From contig NZ_CANLDD010000010.1 of NCBI RefSeq assembly GCF_947489355.1, positions 1 through 64,000 on the forward strand: a stretch of DNA of 64,000 bases, given 5' to 3'. The notes beneath the pieces are model-generated. The model had not been told where the DNA came from. It worked only from the letters and a program-made list of their open reading frames with translations, and ran no database searches. The position numbers and the translations under genes are program-made. Source of the DNA: an uncultured Microbulbifer sp. (GTDB lineage Bacteria; Pseudomonadota; Gammaproteobacteria; Pseudomonadales; Cellvibrionaceae). Of the stretch, positions 27,574-36,443 are shown one piece after another. Each line of letters begins with the position of its first letter. Position 1 is the first letter of the stretch.

Positions 27574-28653
27574 CTAATCGGCTTTTGCCTTTGGCTGTTC
27601 CAACAACTCTTCCGGGTGGACAAACTCCCGCATAAAGATTTCCCAGAAGGCGAGAAACAGTGCCGCGAGTAGCGGGCCTATGGCAAACCCACTGATACCA
27701 AACATGAACAGACCACCCACTGTGGAGAACAGTACCAGATAGTCCGGGAGCTTGGTATCCCGCCCCACAAGAATGGGGCGCAAGAGATTGTCCACCAGGC
27801 TGATGACGGTGAGCCCATAGATTAGCAATATGGTGGCTTTTATCGGCTCGCCAATGGCATAAAGATAGATGGCCGCCGGAAACCAGATAAGGGCAGCGCC
27901 AATTGCCGGCAATAGTGACAACAGGGTCATCAGTACCCCCCACAACAAGGGTGCAGGGAGGCCGAGTACCCAGAAAATAATGCCGCCCAGTGTGCCCTGG
28001 GTTACGGCAACGACCAGATTCCCTTTGATCGTAGCACGGGTGACTTCGGCGAACTTGGCCAGCAGGAGATGTTCGCGTGCATCGCCCAGAGGCAGCGCGT
28101 GGATAATCAGGTTGACCAGTCTTTCACCATCGCGGATTAAGAAGAAGGTCAAGTAGAGCATTAAGCCCAGCATGACAAAAAAATTAACGGTGTTTTGTCC
28201 CACTTCAATCGCATTTTTGGCGACGATGCTGCCGGCATTCATAATGCCGCCAAGCAAACGCTGTTTGGCCACCTCGATATCTACACCGATGCTTTCGAGT
28301 GTGGTATTCAGTCTCGGGAAGGCGCTGCGGATTTCCTCTAGGGATTTGGAGATATCAATCTGCCCGTCCTGTACCTTTTGGTACAGGGTTACCGCCTCGT
28401 TGATAAATGAGGTGGCCACCACAAGCACCGGTATTACCAGCAGGACAACACACATCAACAGTGTCACCAATGCCATGGCATTGGGGGAATTGGGAAAACG
28501 CCTCATCAGGTAGCGGTACACCGGATAAAAAATCAGGGCAATGGCGCATGCCCAGAAAATCGCTGTGAAAAAGGGCTTCACGAGCAGCAGAAAGGCCACT
28601 GTCACCAAGAGCAAAGACAAGATAAATGAACGTTTTTCGAGCTTTTCCTGCAC
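27574..28653 (-). CDS. AI-2E family transporter (PerM/YdiK type permease)
   Basis: A 359-residue polytopic membrane protein with about eight hydrophobic segments: paired helices at both ends (LSLLLVTVAFLLLVKPFFTAIF at the N terminus, GLFMFGISGFAIGPLLAALFLAF at the C terminus) around a soluble loop (DGQIDISKSLEEIRSAFPRL). The stretch ILGLPAPLLWGVLMTLLSLLPAIG (VLGLPAP here) and DNLLRPILVG match the family signature. Members transport diverse solutes or ions; an autoinducer role cannot be inferred from sequence. It is monocistronic and convergent with the subtilase gene. Confidence 0.92.
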   Translation of the reverse strand: MQEKLEKRSFILSLLLVTVAFLLLVKPFFTAIFWACAIALIFYPVYRYLMRRFPNSPNAMALVTLLMCVVLLVIPVLVVATSFINEAVTLYQKVQDGQIDISKSLEEIRSAFPRLNTTLESIGVDIEVAKQRLLGGIMNAGSIVAKNAIEVGQNTVNFFVMLGLMLYLTFFLIRDGERLVNLIIHALPLGDAREHLLLAKFAEVTRATIKGNLVVAVTQGTLGGIIFWVLGLPAPLLWGVLMTLLSLLPAIGAALIWFPAAIYLYAIGEPIKATILLIYGLTVISLVDNLLRPILVGRDTKLPDYLVLFSTVGGLFMFGISGFAIGPLLAALFLAFWEIFMREFVHPEELLEQPKAKAD

Positions 28654-28733
28654 CGGAACTCCCTCAGCCTGCGTGATTGCCCTGTGGTTACGGGCCTTGA
28701 ATTGTATTCTATATAATCAAAAGCGGGAGGGAT

Positions 28734-29444
28734 TTACCAGCGTCTGTAACCACAGGTATCCACGTGAAAACGGATGCTCTTGTAGATGCCAAGGCCCATC
28801 TTCCACTGTCGGCCATTGCGCCGGTGGATATCCCTGAGTACCGGTATCAGCTGCTCCCGCGAGAAATTTTTCTGTGGGACTATATCCAGGCCGCAGAAGA
28901 GCAGGTGTTTACTGCCTTTTGAACCGCCTGCCTTGCGGTTGTAGCTGGTGGTGCGCCACCCGGAGAGGACAGTCACCGGGCCGATACGCGGTACTATTTC
29001 CTGTCGGATTACTTTCAGGGTATCCACTACAGCTTTCCAGTATTCCTCCGGGGGAATGGCGAAAGGGGGTTCGTTCAGGTCCCGCCAGTCACTGCCCTGG
29101 CGCAGCAGTTCAAACGGTGACACTACCATGTGTACCTGGTTTGCTCGCAGGAAAACTTTCAGCCTGGAAAACAGGTTCCGGTTGTTGGCCTGTTTGAGGA
29201 AGTGGATGAAAGCCCTTTCCGAGGCTGCAGGATAGCCCTGAATATCGTATACAACTGGGATTTCAAGTGGCGGAAGCAGGTCTATGGGGTTGATCACCCG
29301 GTCTCCCAGTTCGCGCACCCTGTCAAAAGTGGCAAACAACAGGATAACGATGGTGACGAGCAGAATGGCGCCGGCGAGGATGATCCGGCGGCGCCAGCTC
29401 TGGCGTGCAACAGGGGCGCGGTCTTTATTTTCCTGAAAATTCAT
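28734..29444 (-). CDS. Membrane-anchored M15-like (YcbK/VanY-type) protein, paralogue 1
   Basis: A 236-residue protein with one N-terminal anchor (IILAGAILLVTIVILLFATF) and a periplasmic domain. The C-terminal half resembles peptidase M15: VTVLSGWRTTSYNRKAGGSKGSKHLLFCGLDIVP corresponds to 'SGYRSpxyN...ggaxxSxHxxGxAxDi', and RFHVDTCGYRRW corresponds to the final His motif. The usual spacing SxHxxGxAxD is changed to SKHLLFCGLDI. The ATG at 29444 is chosen because the hydrophobic segment follows; the longer frame overlaps the upstream paralogue. It lies immediately after a paralogue with the same layout. A peptidoglycan role is inferred from the domain only. Confidence 0.75.
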   Translation of the reverse strand: MNFQENKDRAPVARQSWRRRIILAGAILLVTIVILLFATFDRVRELGDRVINPIDLLPPLEIPVVYDIQGYPAASERAFIHFLKQANNRNLFSRLKVFLRANQVHMVVSPFELLRQGSDWRDLNEPPFAIPPEEYWKAVVDTLKVIRQEIVPRIGPVTVLSGWRTTSYNRKAGGSKGSKHLLFCGLDIVPQKNFSREQLIPVLRDIHRRNGRQWKMGLGIYKSIRFHVDTCGYRRW

Positions 29445-29460
29445 GCAGAGCGTCCGCCAT

Positions 29461-30141
29461 TTACCAGATGCGATAGCCACAGGTGTCGATATGAAAGCGC
29501 ATACCTTCACCGAGGCCGAGACCGAAATGGCTTTCGGGCCCGAGACGCGCGTGCAGGGTACGCAACTCCTCCGCAAGCTCCCGCTGGCTGATATGGGAGT
29601 TCGGTATCAGGTCGAGGCCGCAAAAGTCCCGGTGTCGAGCTTTGTCGCTGTGTTCCAGCTTGCGATTGTAATCATCGGTGCGAAAGGCGGAGACCACGCC
29701 CACAGGACCGATCAGGGGTTCCACCTGGTCTCGCAGCAGTGTCAGGGTGCCCACTATCTTGTGCCATTGCTCCCGCGGGGGTATGGCATAGGGCGGCTCC
29801 TTGAGTTCGAGCCAGCCGCTGCCCTGGCGCAACAGGTTGTGTACCGGGGTGACATCGCCAACGCCCCGGCCCGCGAGGAAATGCGCCAGGGCATTCACCC
29901 GTTCCCGGTTATTGCCGCTGCGCAGAAAGTTGTTGAAGCTTTCCAAGGTGGCGATGCGGTAACCCTTTAACTGTTCATAGGGTTTTTCGTGGGATTTCAA
30001 ATATAAAAACAGCCACAGGGCCAGCAGAATCGAGGTCAATACCATGCCCAGGCAGCCCACTACCGTGGGGTGTACCCGCCTTCCCGGCGACTGGTGAGGA
30101 TAGGTTGTCCTTAAACGGGTCACGGAATTATCTGGAGACAT
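29461..30141 (-). CDS. Membrane-anchored M15-like protein, paralogue 2
   Basis: From the chosen ATG, 226 residues: an anchor (VGCLGMVLTSILLALWLFLYL), then a domain aligned with the downstream paralogue through FNNFLRSGNNRERVNALAHF, LLRQGSGWLELKEPPYAIPP, VGVVSAFRTDDYNRKLEHSDKARHRDFCGLDLIP and MRFHIDTCGYRIW. The frame stays open to 30387, but the pckA terminator (30263-30294) lies inside that extension, so the start must be downstream of it; GTG 30219 is an alternative. The gene ends 16 bases before paralogue 1, indicating a tandem duplication transcribed together. The SxH position of the M15 motif is KARHRDF here. Confidence 0.72.
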   Translation of the reverse strand: MSPDNSVTRLRTTYPHQSPGRRVHPTVVGCLGMVLTSILLALWLFLYLKSHEKPYEQLKGYRIATLESFNNFLRSGNNRERVNALAHFLAGRGVGDVTPVHNLLRQGSGWLELKEPPYAIPPREQWHKIVGTLTLLRDQVEPLIGPVGVVSAFRTDDYNRKLEHSDKARHRDFCGLDLIPNSHISQRELAEELRTLHARLGPESHFGLGLGEGMRFHIDTCGYRIW

Positions 30142-30262
30142 GGGGCTGGTGTCTGCTCCGGTGCCAGGGGGCAGAGTCAGTGGCACAGGCGCCTGCTTCT
30201 TCGGCGTCTCTTTACTCACTATAGCCGTAAAATTCAACAAAATGGGGTATGGCGGCAGGGAC

Positions 30263-30294
30263 AAAAAAGCCCCGGACCTTGCGGTGCAGGGGCT
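30263..30294 (-). terminator. Terminator of pckA
   Basis: On the minus strand AGCCCCTGCACC-GCAA-GGTCCGGGGCT, a 6-bp outer stem with an inner ACC/GGT pairing, followed by TTTTTT. It lies 59 bases after the pckA stop codon. Confidence 0.88.
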
Positions 30295-30352
30295 ATGTTG
30301 CACTCTCGGTGGGCTGGAGGGGCACCGAGGGGCACTTTCAGGTAATAAGGTG

Positions 30353-31900
30353 TCAGGCTTTGGGGCCGGCGTTTTTAACTTCCTCACTCACACTGAATTT
30401 TTCAATGTTTTCGGCGAACAGCCGAGCCAGTTTACCGGCCTGGTCGTCATAGGCGGCTCTATCGTCCCAGGCGTTGCGTGGGTTCAGGTAGGATTTGTCC
30501 ACACCGGGCACTTCCAGCGGAATATCCAGGTTCAGGATATCCAGGTGCTCAGTGGCGGCGTCTTCCAGCGCACCGCTCTGGATGGCGGCCACGACGGCAC
30601 GTGTCACCGGGATCGGGAAGCGTTTGCCGTTGTCACCGGAACCGCCGGTCCAGCCGGTGTTCACCAGGTATACCCTGGAGCTGAAGTCCTCGATACGCTT
30701 CATCAGCAGGTCGGCATATTCACGTGGCGCGCGTGGCATAAAAGGGGCGCCGAAGCAGGTGGAGAATGTCGGGTGGATGCCGGCTTCCGCACCGAGTTCG
30801 GTGGAGCCGACGCGAGCGGTGTAACCGGACAGGAAGTGGTAGGCCGCCGCCTCTTTGGACAGAATGGCGACAGGGGGCAGCACGCCGGATACATCACAAG
30901 TGAGGAAGATTACATTCTCTGGTTCACCGGCGCGGTTTTCCAGTTGGCGCATTTCCACATGCTCCAATGGATAGGAACAGCGGCCGTTTTCGGTGAGGCT
31001 GGTGTCGCTGTAGTTAGCGGTGCCGGACACATTGGTGACCACGTTCTCAACAATGGCGCCGAAGCGGATGGCATTCCAGATTACCGGCTCGTTTTTGCGG
31101 CTCAGGTCGATGGTCTTGGCGTAGCAACCACCCTCCATATTGAATACGGCGCCCCTGGTCCAGCCGTGTTCATCGTCGCCGATCAGGTAGCGCTCCGGAT
31201 CGGCAGAGAGTGTGGTTTTGCCGGTGCCGGACAGACCGAAGAACAGGCAGGTATCGCCGTCTTTACCCACATTGGCGGCACAGTGCATGGGCATGACGTC
31301 TTTTTCCGGCAACAGGAAGTTCTGTACGGAAAACATGGCCTTCTTCATTTCACCAGCGTAACGCATGCCTGCCAGCAGCACTTTGCGCTGGCCGAAGTTG
31401 ATGATGACGCAGCCTTCTGAGTGGGTACCATCGCGCTCGGGATCGCAGGAAAAATGGGGGGCGTGCAGGATGAGCCATTCTTCCTTACCTTTGGGGTTGT
31501 ACTTTTCGGCACGGATAAACATATTGCGACCGAACAGGTTGTGCCAGGCGGTCTGGGTGGTTACGACAACCGGCAGATAGTGGTCTTCGTCCTGACCCAC
31601 GTGCAGCTGCTGTATAAAATTGTTGCCACCGGCGACAAATGCCTCTACGCGGTCCCAGAGGGCGTCGAACTTGTCCTGCGGGAAGGGGCGGTTGATATTG
31701 CCCCAGTCGATACTGTCCGCAGTGGAGGGCTCTTCCACAACAAAGCGGTCGGCCGGGGAGCGGCCGGTGCGGGCGCCGGTTTCGGTGACCAGTGCGCCTG
31801 TGTCGGATAGCTTGCCCTCGCCGCGCGTCAGAGCCTGCTCTACCAATTGTGCTGGTGATAGGTTCTTGAAAACCAGCGCGGTGTCGTCGATCTGTGCCAT
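30353..31900 (-). CDS. pckA: Phosphoenolpyruvate carboxykinase (ATP)
   Basis: A 515-residue ATP-type PEP carboxykinase that makes PEP from oxaloacetate at the first committed step of gluconeogenesis. The kinase-1a P-loop ([16 protein letters not shown]), [31 protein letters not shown] (metal and substrate binding) and NTGWTGGSG are intact. The start at 31900 begins [10 protein letters not shown]; an in-frame ATG five codons earlier is possible and neither has a strong ribosome site. It lies next to hslO, as in many gammaproteobacteria. Own terminator downstream. Confidence 0.97.
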   Translation of the reverse strand: MAQIDDTALVFKNLSPAQLVEQALTRGEGKLSDTGALVTETGARTGRSPADRFVVEEPSTADSIDWGNINRPFPQDKFDALWDRVEAFVAGGNNFIQQLHVGQDEDHYLPVVVTTQTAWHNLFGRNMFIRAEKYNPKGKEEWLILHAPHFSCDPERDGTHSEGCVIINFGQRKVLLAGMRYAGEMKKAMFSVQNFLLPEKDVMPMHCAANVGKDGDTCLFFGLSGTGKTTLSADPERYLIGDDEHGWTRGAVFNMEGGCYAKTIDLSRKNEPVIWNAIRFGAIVENVVTNVSGTANYSDTSLTENGRCSYPLEHVEMRQLENRAGEPENVIFLTCDVSGVLPPVAILSKEAAAYHFLSGYTARVGSTELGAEAGIHPTFSTCFGAPFMPRAPREYADLLMKRIEDFSSRVYLVNTGWTGGSGDNGKRFPIPVTRAVVAAIQSGALEDAATEHLDILNLDIPLEVPGVDKSYLNPRNAWDDRAAYDDQAGKLARLFAENIEKFSVSEEVKNAGPKA

Positions 31901-32184
31901 GCGTCGATTACCCATGAAAGTTGGAGACTAAAATACAAGGGCCGCCAGGAGTTTGGACAGCCAGGCAAAATTTGGGGGGCGCATTATGGCAAAATTCAAA
32001 ATAAGCGGGTAGCAAATGCCGTTATTTTCTGCAGATTAACGGCGCTGTTGTTTGAAAAATCAACAACTTTTATTCTCATGATTTATGCTTTTGTTGCCTA
32101 GTATTTGTCTCTTGAATTTTACCGGCACTCCAGCAGGGAATGGGCGCCCACGGGTGGGTGACTTCCCTACACCGGTCCGCCCGC

Positions 32185-33063
32185 TCAGTGCAGGGTGTGG
32201 GGTGGCGCATTGAGCAGCACTTCGATTTGGTTCCGGTCAAAGTAGTAGCGGGCATTGCAAAACTGGCAATCGGTGACAATTTCGCCATTCTGCTCATCCA
32301 GCAGCTTATACAGGTCCTCAGCGCCCAGAGAGACCAGTGCCCGAGCGCTGCGTTCCCGCGAGCAGCTGCATTTGAAGCGGATCGAGTCCGTGCCCAGACT
32401 CGCTGGCCTTAGTTGGTGGAACAGGCGGTGGATCAGTTCGCGGTGAGAGAGCGTGTACAGTTCACGGGCAGTCACGGAATCGGCCAGATGTAGGGCGGTC
32501 TCCCAAGCGTCGTGGTTCTCCCCGGCAGAGGCGGCATTATTGCCTGGCAGCACCTGTAGCATAATGCCCCCCGCTTGGTTTCCGTCACATTCCAGCCAGA
32601 AGCGTGTGTCCAGTTGTTCCGATCGAGTGAAGTAGTCTTCCAGGCATCCGGCCAGACTCCCCTTCTCCATGGGCACCACGCCCTGGTAGCGCTCGCCGCG
32701 CTTGGGTTCCAGAGTGATGGTCAGGGCACTGTGCGTACCTATCAGTTCCTGCAGGCCGGTGTGGGCGCCGGTCTGTGCACCCTCAGCGATGCGCGCTATG
32801 CCGCGCAGATCGCTGTGATGGGTGCACTCCGCCATCATCAGTGGAACATGCCCTTTGCCGCGGGCCTGCAGGCTCAGTAAGCCGTCAAATTTCAGGGTAG
32901 TGGAGAGCAGGCAGGCGGCCGCGAGAAACTCCCCCAACAGACGCGCTACCGGCGCCGGCAAGGGGTTGTTTTCCAGCACCGATCGATAGGCGTCAGAAAG
33001 GGTCACCACCTGCCCGCGAATATCGTGTTGGGAGAAGATAAAGCGCTCCAGTTGGTCGGACAT
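32185..33063 (-). CDS. hslO: Redox-regulated chaperone Hsp33
   Basis: A 292-residue Hsp33 that holds unfolding proteins during oxidative and heat stress. Family motifs include FIFSQHDIRGQVVTLSDAY, GLLSLQARGKGHVPLMMAEC and YQGVVPMEKGSLAGCLEDYF. The C-terminal redox zinc site has all four cysteines in the expected CxC...CxxC pattern (FKCSCSRER and TDCQFCNARYYFD). The ATG at 33063 gives the standard MSDQLERFIF start. It neighbours pckA and lies near hslR and yrfG, a conserved heat-shock neighbourhood here split by two extra genes. Confidence 0.97.
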   Translation of the reverse strand: MSDQLERFIFSQHDIRGQVVTLSDAYRSVLENNPLPAPVARLLGEFLAAACLLSTTLKFDGLLSLQARGKGHVPLMMAECTHHSDLRGIARIAEGAQTGAHTGLQELIGTHSALTITLEPKRGERYQGVVPMEKGSLAGCLEDYFTRSEQLDTRFWLECDGNQAGGIMLQVLPGNNAASAGENHDAWETALHLADSVTARELYTLSHRELIHRLFHQLRPASLGTDSIRFKCSCSRERSARALVSLGAEDLYKLLDEQNGEIVTDCQFCNARYYFDRNQIEVLLNAPPHTLH

Positions 33064-33187
33064 AGATCGAGGCCTCGGTATCAAACCGGGGGATTTTAGC
33101 GGCGGGCCTGCTTGAATGGTAGACCTCGGTAAGGGCGGGGGGATACTGCCCCGTTGGCGTGCCGGCGGGAGCTATACCTCCTGGGCT

Positions 33188-33658
33188 CTAACCGCAGCGT
33201 CGCGCGATCGCATTTCTGAGTTTTTCTGCCATTTGCTGGCGTTCGCGCTCGCTGTAGCGCACCTCCCTGCCGTTTGCATCGATAAAGGCCACACGCCCGT
33301 TGAGGGCATTGAGGCGCTGGCGCGCCTGCTGGCAGATACGTTCTACCTCACGCTGCCGCGCTTGCTGTTGCTGCTGTCGACGCTGTGCGTACTCGCGCTC
33401 AGTATCACGGGGTCGGCGGCTCTCGCCAGGTCTCTGAGTTCCGGTGCCATGAATAGAGTTGATGGGCTCCAGTTTGTCGGAGATATCCTGAGCCTGGGTC
33501 TTTGCTGGTGGTCGGTCGCTAAAATGCACACGGCCATCTTCGTCGATCCAGCGATACAATTCATCGGCATTGGCATTGGCATTGGCATTGGCATTGGCAT
33601 TGGCACCGATGGCCAGGAGCAGGCCGGCGAAGGCGATTGCCCATTTCGCAGTGTTCAT
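33188..33658 (-). CDS. DUF4124 domain-containing secreted protein with a dipeptide repeat
   Basis: A 156-residue protein. The signal peptide (AKWAIAFAGLLLAIGA) runs into an Asn-Ala dipeptide repeat exactly where cleavage is expected. The DUF4124 motif follows (ELYRWIDEDGRVHFSDRPP), then a Gln/Arg-rich coiled-coil-like segment (YAQRRQQQQQARQREVERI) and a C-terminal VAFIDANGREVRYSERERQ. DUF4124 proteins are small envelope proteins of unknown function. The start at 33658 begins the signal peptide. The dipeptide tract is encoded by a hexanucleotide tandem repeat, described separately. Confidence 0.85.
   Translation of the reverse strand: MNTAKWAIAFAGLLLAIGANANANANANANADELYRWIDEDGRVHFSDRPPAKTQAQDISDKLEPINSIHGTGTQRPGESRRPRDTEREYAQRRQQQQQARQREVERICQQARQRLNALNGRVAFIDANGREVRYSERERQQMAEKLRNAIARRCG
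33566..33607. repeat. GGCATT hexanucleotide tandem repeat
   Basis: Six perfect GGCATT units (33566-33601) and one variant, GGCACC (33602-33607). Read on the minus strand they encode Asn-Ala dipeptides at the signal-peptide junction of the DUF4124 protein. Unit loss or gain would keep the reading frame. Confidence 0.9.
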
Positions 33659-33688
33659 GGTGCCTTTCGGATTCACAGGCCTGGAGCC

Positions 33689-35182
33689 TTATTCTACCTT
33701 GTTGGCCAACTGGCTGAACAACCCCCGCGAGTGGCGCTGGGGGATATGGTAGGTCTGCAGTATCAGGGGCTCCTGCTCGCGGGCTTCGGCGGCATCCAAC
33801 ACCATTCGGTAGCCTGAGCGGTCGCGCAGCTCTATAAAATCGCTTTTGTTGGTCTCCATCAGTTGGGCGAATCCATCGAAGTCCGCGACGCTGTGGCCAT
33901 TCACCGAATCGATAATCCAGTTCTTCCAGTCGTGATAGCCGAGGTTGACGTTGGCCGGCAGCACTTTCAGGGCCACGACCAATTCGCGGCGGCCCTCCTC
34001 ACTCCATTGGTTGCGTGCATACAGGTAGTCTATGGGGGCCTTGGAGTGCCAGTTGTTGCCCCAGCGCTTGATCAGGTTCATGTTGAGCGGCACGAATACC
34101 ACGCCACCGTAGATGTAATAGCGCGGCTGCTGGTCAAACTGTTCCCCCAGCACCAGTGCCCGTGAGGGTGGCACTGCGGCCAGGGTGACTTGAGCGGTTT
34201 TCTCCTCACCGTCGCGGGAGAAACGCACCGGCAACTTGTCCCCCACATGGTGGCGGTCCACGGCGTAATGGTAGTTAGTGCGTTGGTTTTCACGCCACTC
34301 CACGGTGCGATCCGCGGCTACCTTGAAGCCGTCCACTTCCAGCAATACGTCGCCGGGCTGGAAAACCCTGGCCGCGGGGGAGTCGCTGAAAACCTTTACA
34401 ATCATGGCCCCATCCTGGGCCTCACTGAGGCCGGCGGCCTTTTTCATGGAAGGGCTTTCCAGGCTCTGTGTCACCGCGCCCAGTTCAGGGAAACCCTGGT
34501 GTACGCCGTCTTCGGCATCTTCGAGGACATGGGTGATCACACTGGGCGGTACGAAGTAGCCGAGGTTCTCCGCACTCTGGTTGGTTTGCATGGCCACACC
34601 GACGATGCGTCCGCTGGAAATCACCGGGCCGCCACTGTTACCGGGATTGATCGCGGCGTCAATTTGCCCGGCCATCAGGTAGCTCTCTGCATGGGCGTAG
34701 TACTGGTGCTCCACCCGGGACAGGACACCGCGGGTGATGGACAGGGATTTGCCGCCGATGGGGTAGCCATAGACGGTCACTTCCTCCTGCAGGTCGGGGA
34801 GCCTGCCCAGGGCCAAGGGGCGGGTATCTCCAAAGAAATCGTCATCGTCCACGGTGAGCAGGGCCAGGTCCGCATCGTGGGAGACAAATTTCACGCGGGC
34901 GCGGTATTTCTTCGCGTCACCATGGCGCTGTACTTGTATAAAGCTGCCGTTAGCTACGACGTGGGCATTGGTAAGGATCTGCTGGTTGCGGATCACTGCA
35001 CCGGACCCTGACAGTTGCTTGGGGTTCAGCAGGGCCCAGGGGTTGAAGTAATCCGGTGCGGCGGCCGTGGTGTAGATTTTGATGATTGAGCGTTTGAGCT
35101 GCTCGTGTTCGCGGCTGTCGGCTGCCGCAGGCTGCATGCCGGACAGAATCAGCAGAGAAATGGCGATCAGTTGTTTCATCAT
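33689..35182 (-). CDS. Periplasmic S1C serine protease, Deg/HtrA-like
   Basis: A 497-residue trypsin-like protease with a signal peptide (LIAISLLILSGMQPAAA). The triad is H74 (QILTNAHVV), D105 (DADLALL) and S183 (INPGNSGGPV). A PDZ-like domain follows (FSDSPAARVFQPGDVLLEVDG) and then a longer C-terminal region (FVPLNMNLIKRWGNNW), as in plant-type Deg proteases rather than DegP. It lies between hslR and the DUF4124 gene, on the same strand as the heat-stress genes, so an envelope protein-quality role is likely. Confidence 0.92.
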   Translation of the reverse strand: MMKQLIAISLLILSGMQPAAADSREHEQLKRSIIKIYTTAAAPDYFNPWALLNPKQLSGSGAVIRNQQILTNAHVVANGSFIQVQRHGDAKKYRARVKFVSHDADLALLTVDDDDFFGDTRPLALGRLPDLQEEVTVYGYPIGGKSLSITRGVLSRVEHQYYAHAESYLMAGQIDAAINPGNSGGPVISSGRIVGVAMQTNQSAENLGYFVPPSVITHVLEDAEDGVHQGFPELGAVTQSLESPSMKKAAGLSEAQDGAMIVKVFSDSPAARVFQPGDVLLEVDGFKVAADRTVEWRENQRTNYHYAVDRHHVGDKLPVRFSRDGEEKTAQVTLAAVPPSRALVLGEQFDQQPRYYIYGGVVFVPLNMNLIKRWGNNWHSKAPIDYLYARNQWSEEGRRELVVALKVLPANVNLGYHDWKNWIIDSVNGHSVADFDGFAQLMETNKSDFIELRDRSGYRMVLDAAEAREQEPLILQTYHIPQRHSRGLFSQLANKVE

Positions 35183-35267
35183 GGCTGTTTTCTAACGGGT
35201 TGAGTGGGGCGAGTGTAGCAACAATCGGGAGTGTTGGCGGAATTTTCACCAATTTGGTTGTCCGGAC

Positions 35268-35645
35268 CTAGTCCTGCTCGCGCAGGAAACGGTGGATCTG
35301 GCGACGCTGTTTTTTATTGGGGCGCTGGCGCTGGATACCCGCGTTGGCAACCTGGCGTTCGGCGCGCTCCCGCTCGCGCCGAGCGGCGCTGTGCTCGGCT
35401 TCCCGGTACAGGGTGCGGGCAAATTCGGCGTCGCGACGCCGGTCAGAGAGGGCAATCACGGCGATTTCCACCAGGTCCCAACCCTGGCGAATACTCAGGC
35501 TGGCGCCGACGGTGATTTCCTTGCTGGCCTTGACCCGCTGGCCACCAACATGGATCTTACCGCCTTCAATGGCCTGTTTGGCCAGGCTGCGGGTCTTGAA
35601 AAAGCGCGCGGCCCATAGCCACTTGTCGATACGGATTTTTTCCAT
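35268..35645 (-). CDS. hslR: Ribosome-associated heat-shock protein Hsp15
   Basis: A 125-residue S4-domain RNA-binding protein: MEKIRIDKWLWAARFFKTRS, LAKQAIEGGKIHVGGQRVKASKEITVGA, then a basic C-terminal tail (QRQRPNKKQRRQIHRFLREQD). Hsp15 binds free 50S subunits carrying stalled nascent peptides and helps recycle them. It lies 20 bases after yrfG, the same order as in E. coli (yrfG-hslR-hslO). Confidence 0.96.
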   Translation of the reverse strand: MEKIRIDKWLWAARFFKTRSLAKQAIEGGKIHVGGQRVKASKEITVGASLSIRQGWDLVEIAVIALSDRRRDAEFARTLYREAEHSAARRERERAERQVANAGIQRQRPNKKQRRQIHRFLREQD

Positions 35646-35665
35646 CGCATTATATTGTTGAATAT

Positions 35666-36361
35666 TCAGTATCCGGTGGGCTTTGGCTGCCGGGGCTGTG
35701 CGCTGTGCCTCACCGCCATAATCTCGTCAAAGTGGTGAATGGCTTCAAAATCAGTGATTTCCCGACTGGGTCTGCGGCTGTCTGGCTGGCGGATACACAA
35801 CAGGTGGGTGATGCCGTAAGCCTGTGCGGCAGCCAGCACACTCTGGTTATCATCCACAAGCAGGGTACGCAGCGGGTCGAAGTCCAAAGTCCCGTGCAGT
35901 GTGCGCCAGAAGTGGCTGCTCTCCTTGGCATATCCGTAGTCATGGGAGGAGATGATACCGTCAAACCAGCCGCCAATGCCGGTGATTTCGAGCTTGTGAC
36001 TGAGACCCTGGCGGTGCGCGTTGGTGACCAGGAAGGTGGGCTTGTGCAATTGCCGCAGGCATTGCAGAAAAGCTTCCGTATGGGGGCGCAGAGCGATGCG
36101 CTCCTCAATCTCGCGCAGAATGGCCAGAATGTCCAGTTCCAGGGTCTTGGCCCAGAAATCCAGGCAGTACCACTCCAGGGTGCCGCGGCGCGCGTCGATT
36201 TCCCGCTGCAGTTGGCCCCTGGCATGCTGTAGATCCAGGCCGTGCACCTGGGCATAGCGTTTGGGCAGGTGGTCGAACCAGAAGTGGTTGTCGTAGTGCA
36301 GGTCCAGCAGGGTGCCGTCCATATCCAGCAATACGGTATCGATACTTCGCCAGTCGAGCAT
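35666..36361 (-). CDS. yrfG: HAD-family GMP/IMP nucleotidase YrfG
   Basis: A 231-residue HAD hydrolase. Motif I is VLLDMDGTLLDLHYDN, motif II is FLVTNAHRQG, the conserved Lys is in YGYAKESSHFW and motif IV is TLLVDDNQSVLAAA. The enteric YrfG dephosphorylates GMP and IMP. Its position directly upstream of hslR with a 20-base gap matches the enteric arrangement and supports orthology. Confidence 0.92.
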   Translation of the reverse strand: MLDWRSIDTVLLDMDGTLLDLHYDNHFWFDHLPKRYAQVHGLDLQHARGQLQREIDARRGTLEWYCLDFWAKTLELDILAILREIEERIALRPHTEAFLQCLRQLHKPTFLVTNAHRQGLSHKLEITGIGGWFDGIISSHDYGYAKESSHFWRTLHGTLDFDPLRTLLVDDNQSVLAAAQAYGITHLLCIRQPDSRRPSREITDFEAIHHFDEIMAVRHSAQPRQPKPTGY

Positions 36362-36443
36362 GGAACCTATCTATTGATCAGTGGTGGGTATGGGAAGCCA
36401 AAGTGTCGTTGTCCTCCCGGGCCCGCTCCTGTAAAGGGGTACA

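Noticed and set aside
30140-31420. Plus-strand open frame of 426 codons
   Set aside because: Antisense to pckA, with no family likeness and no ribosome site.
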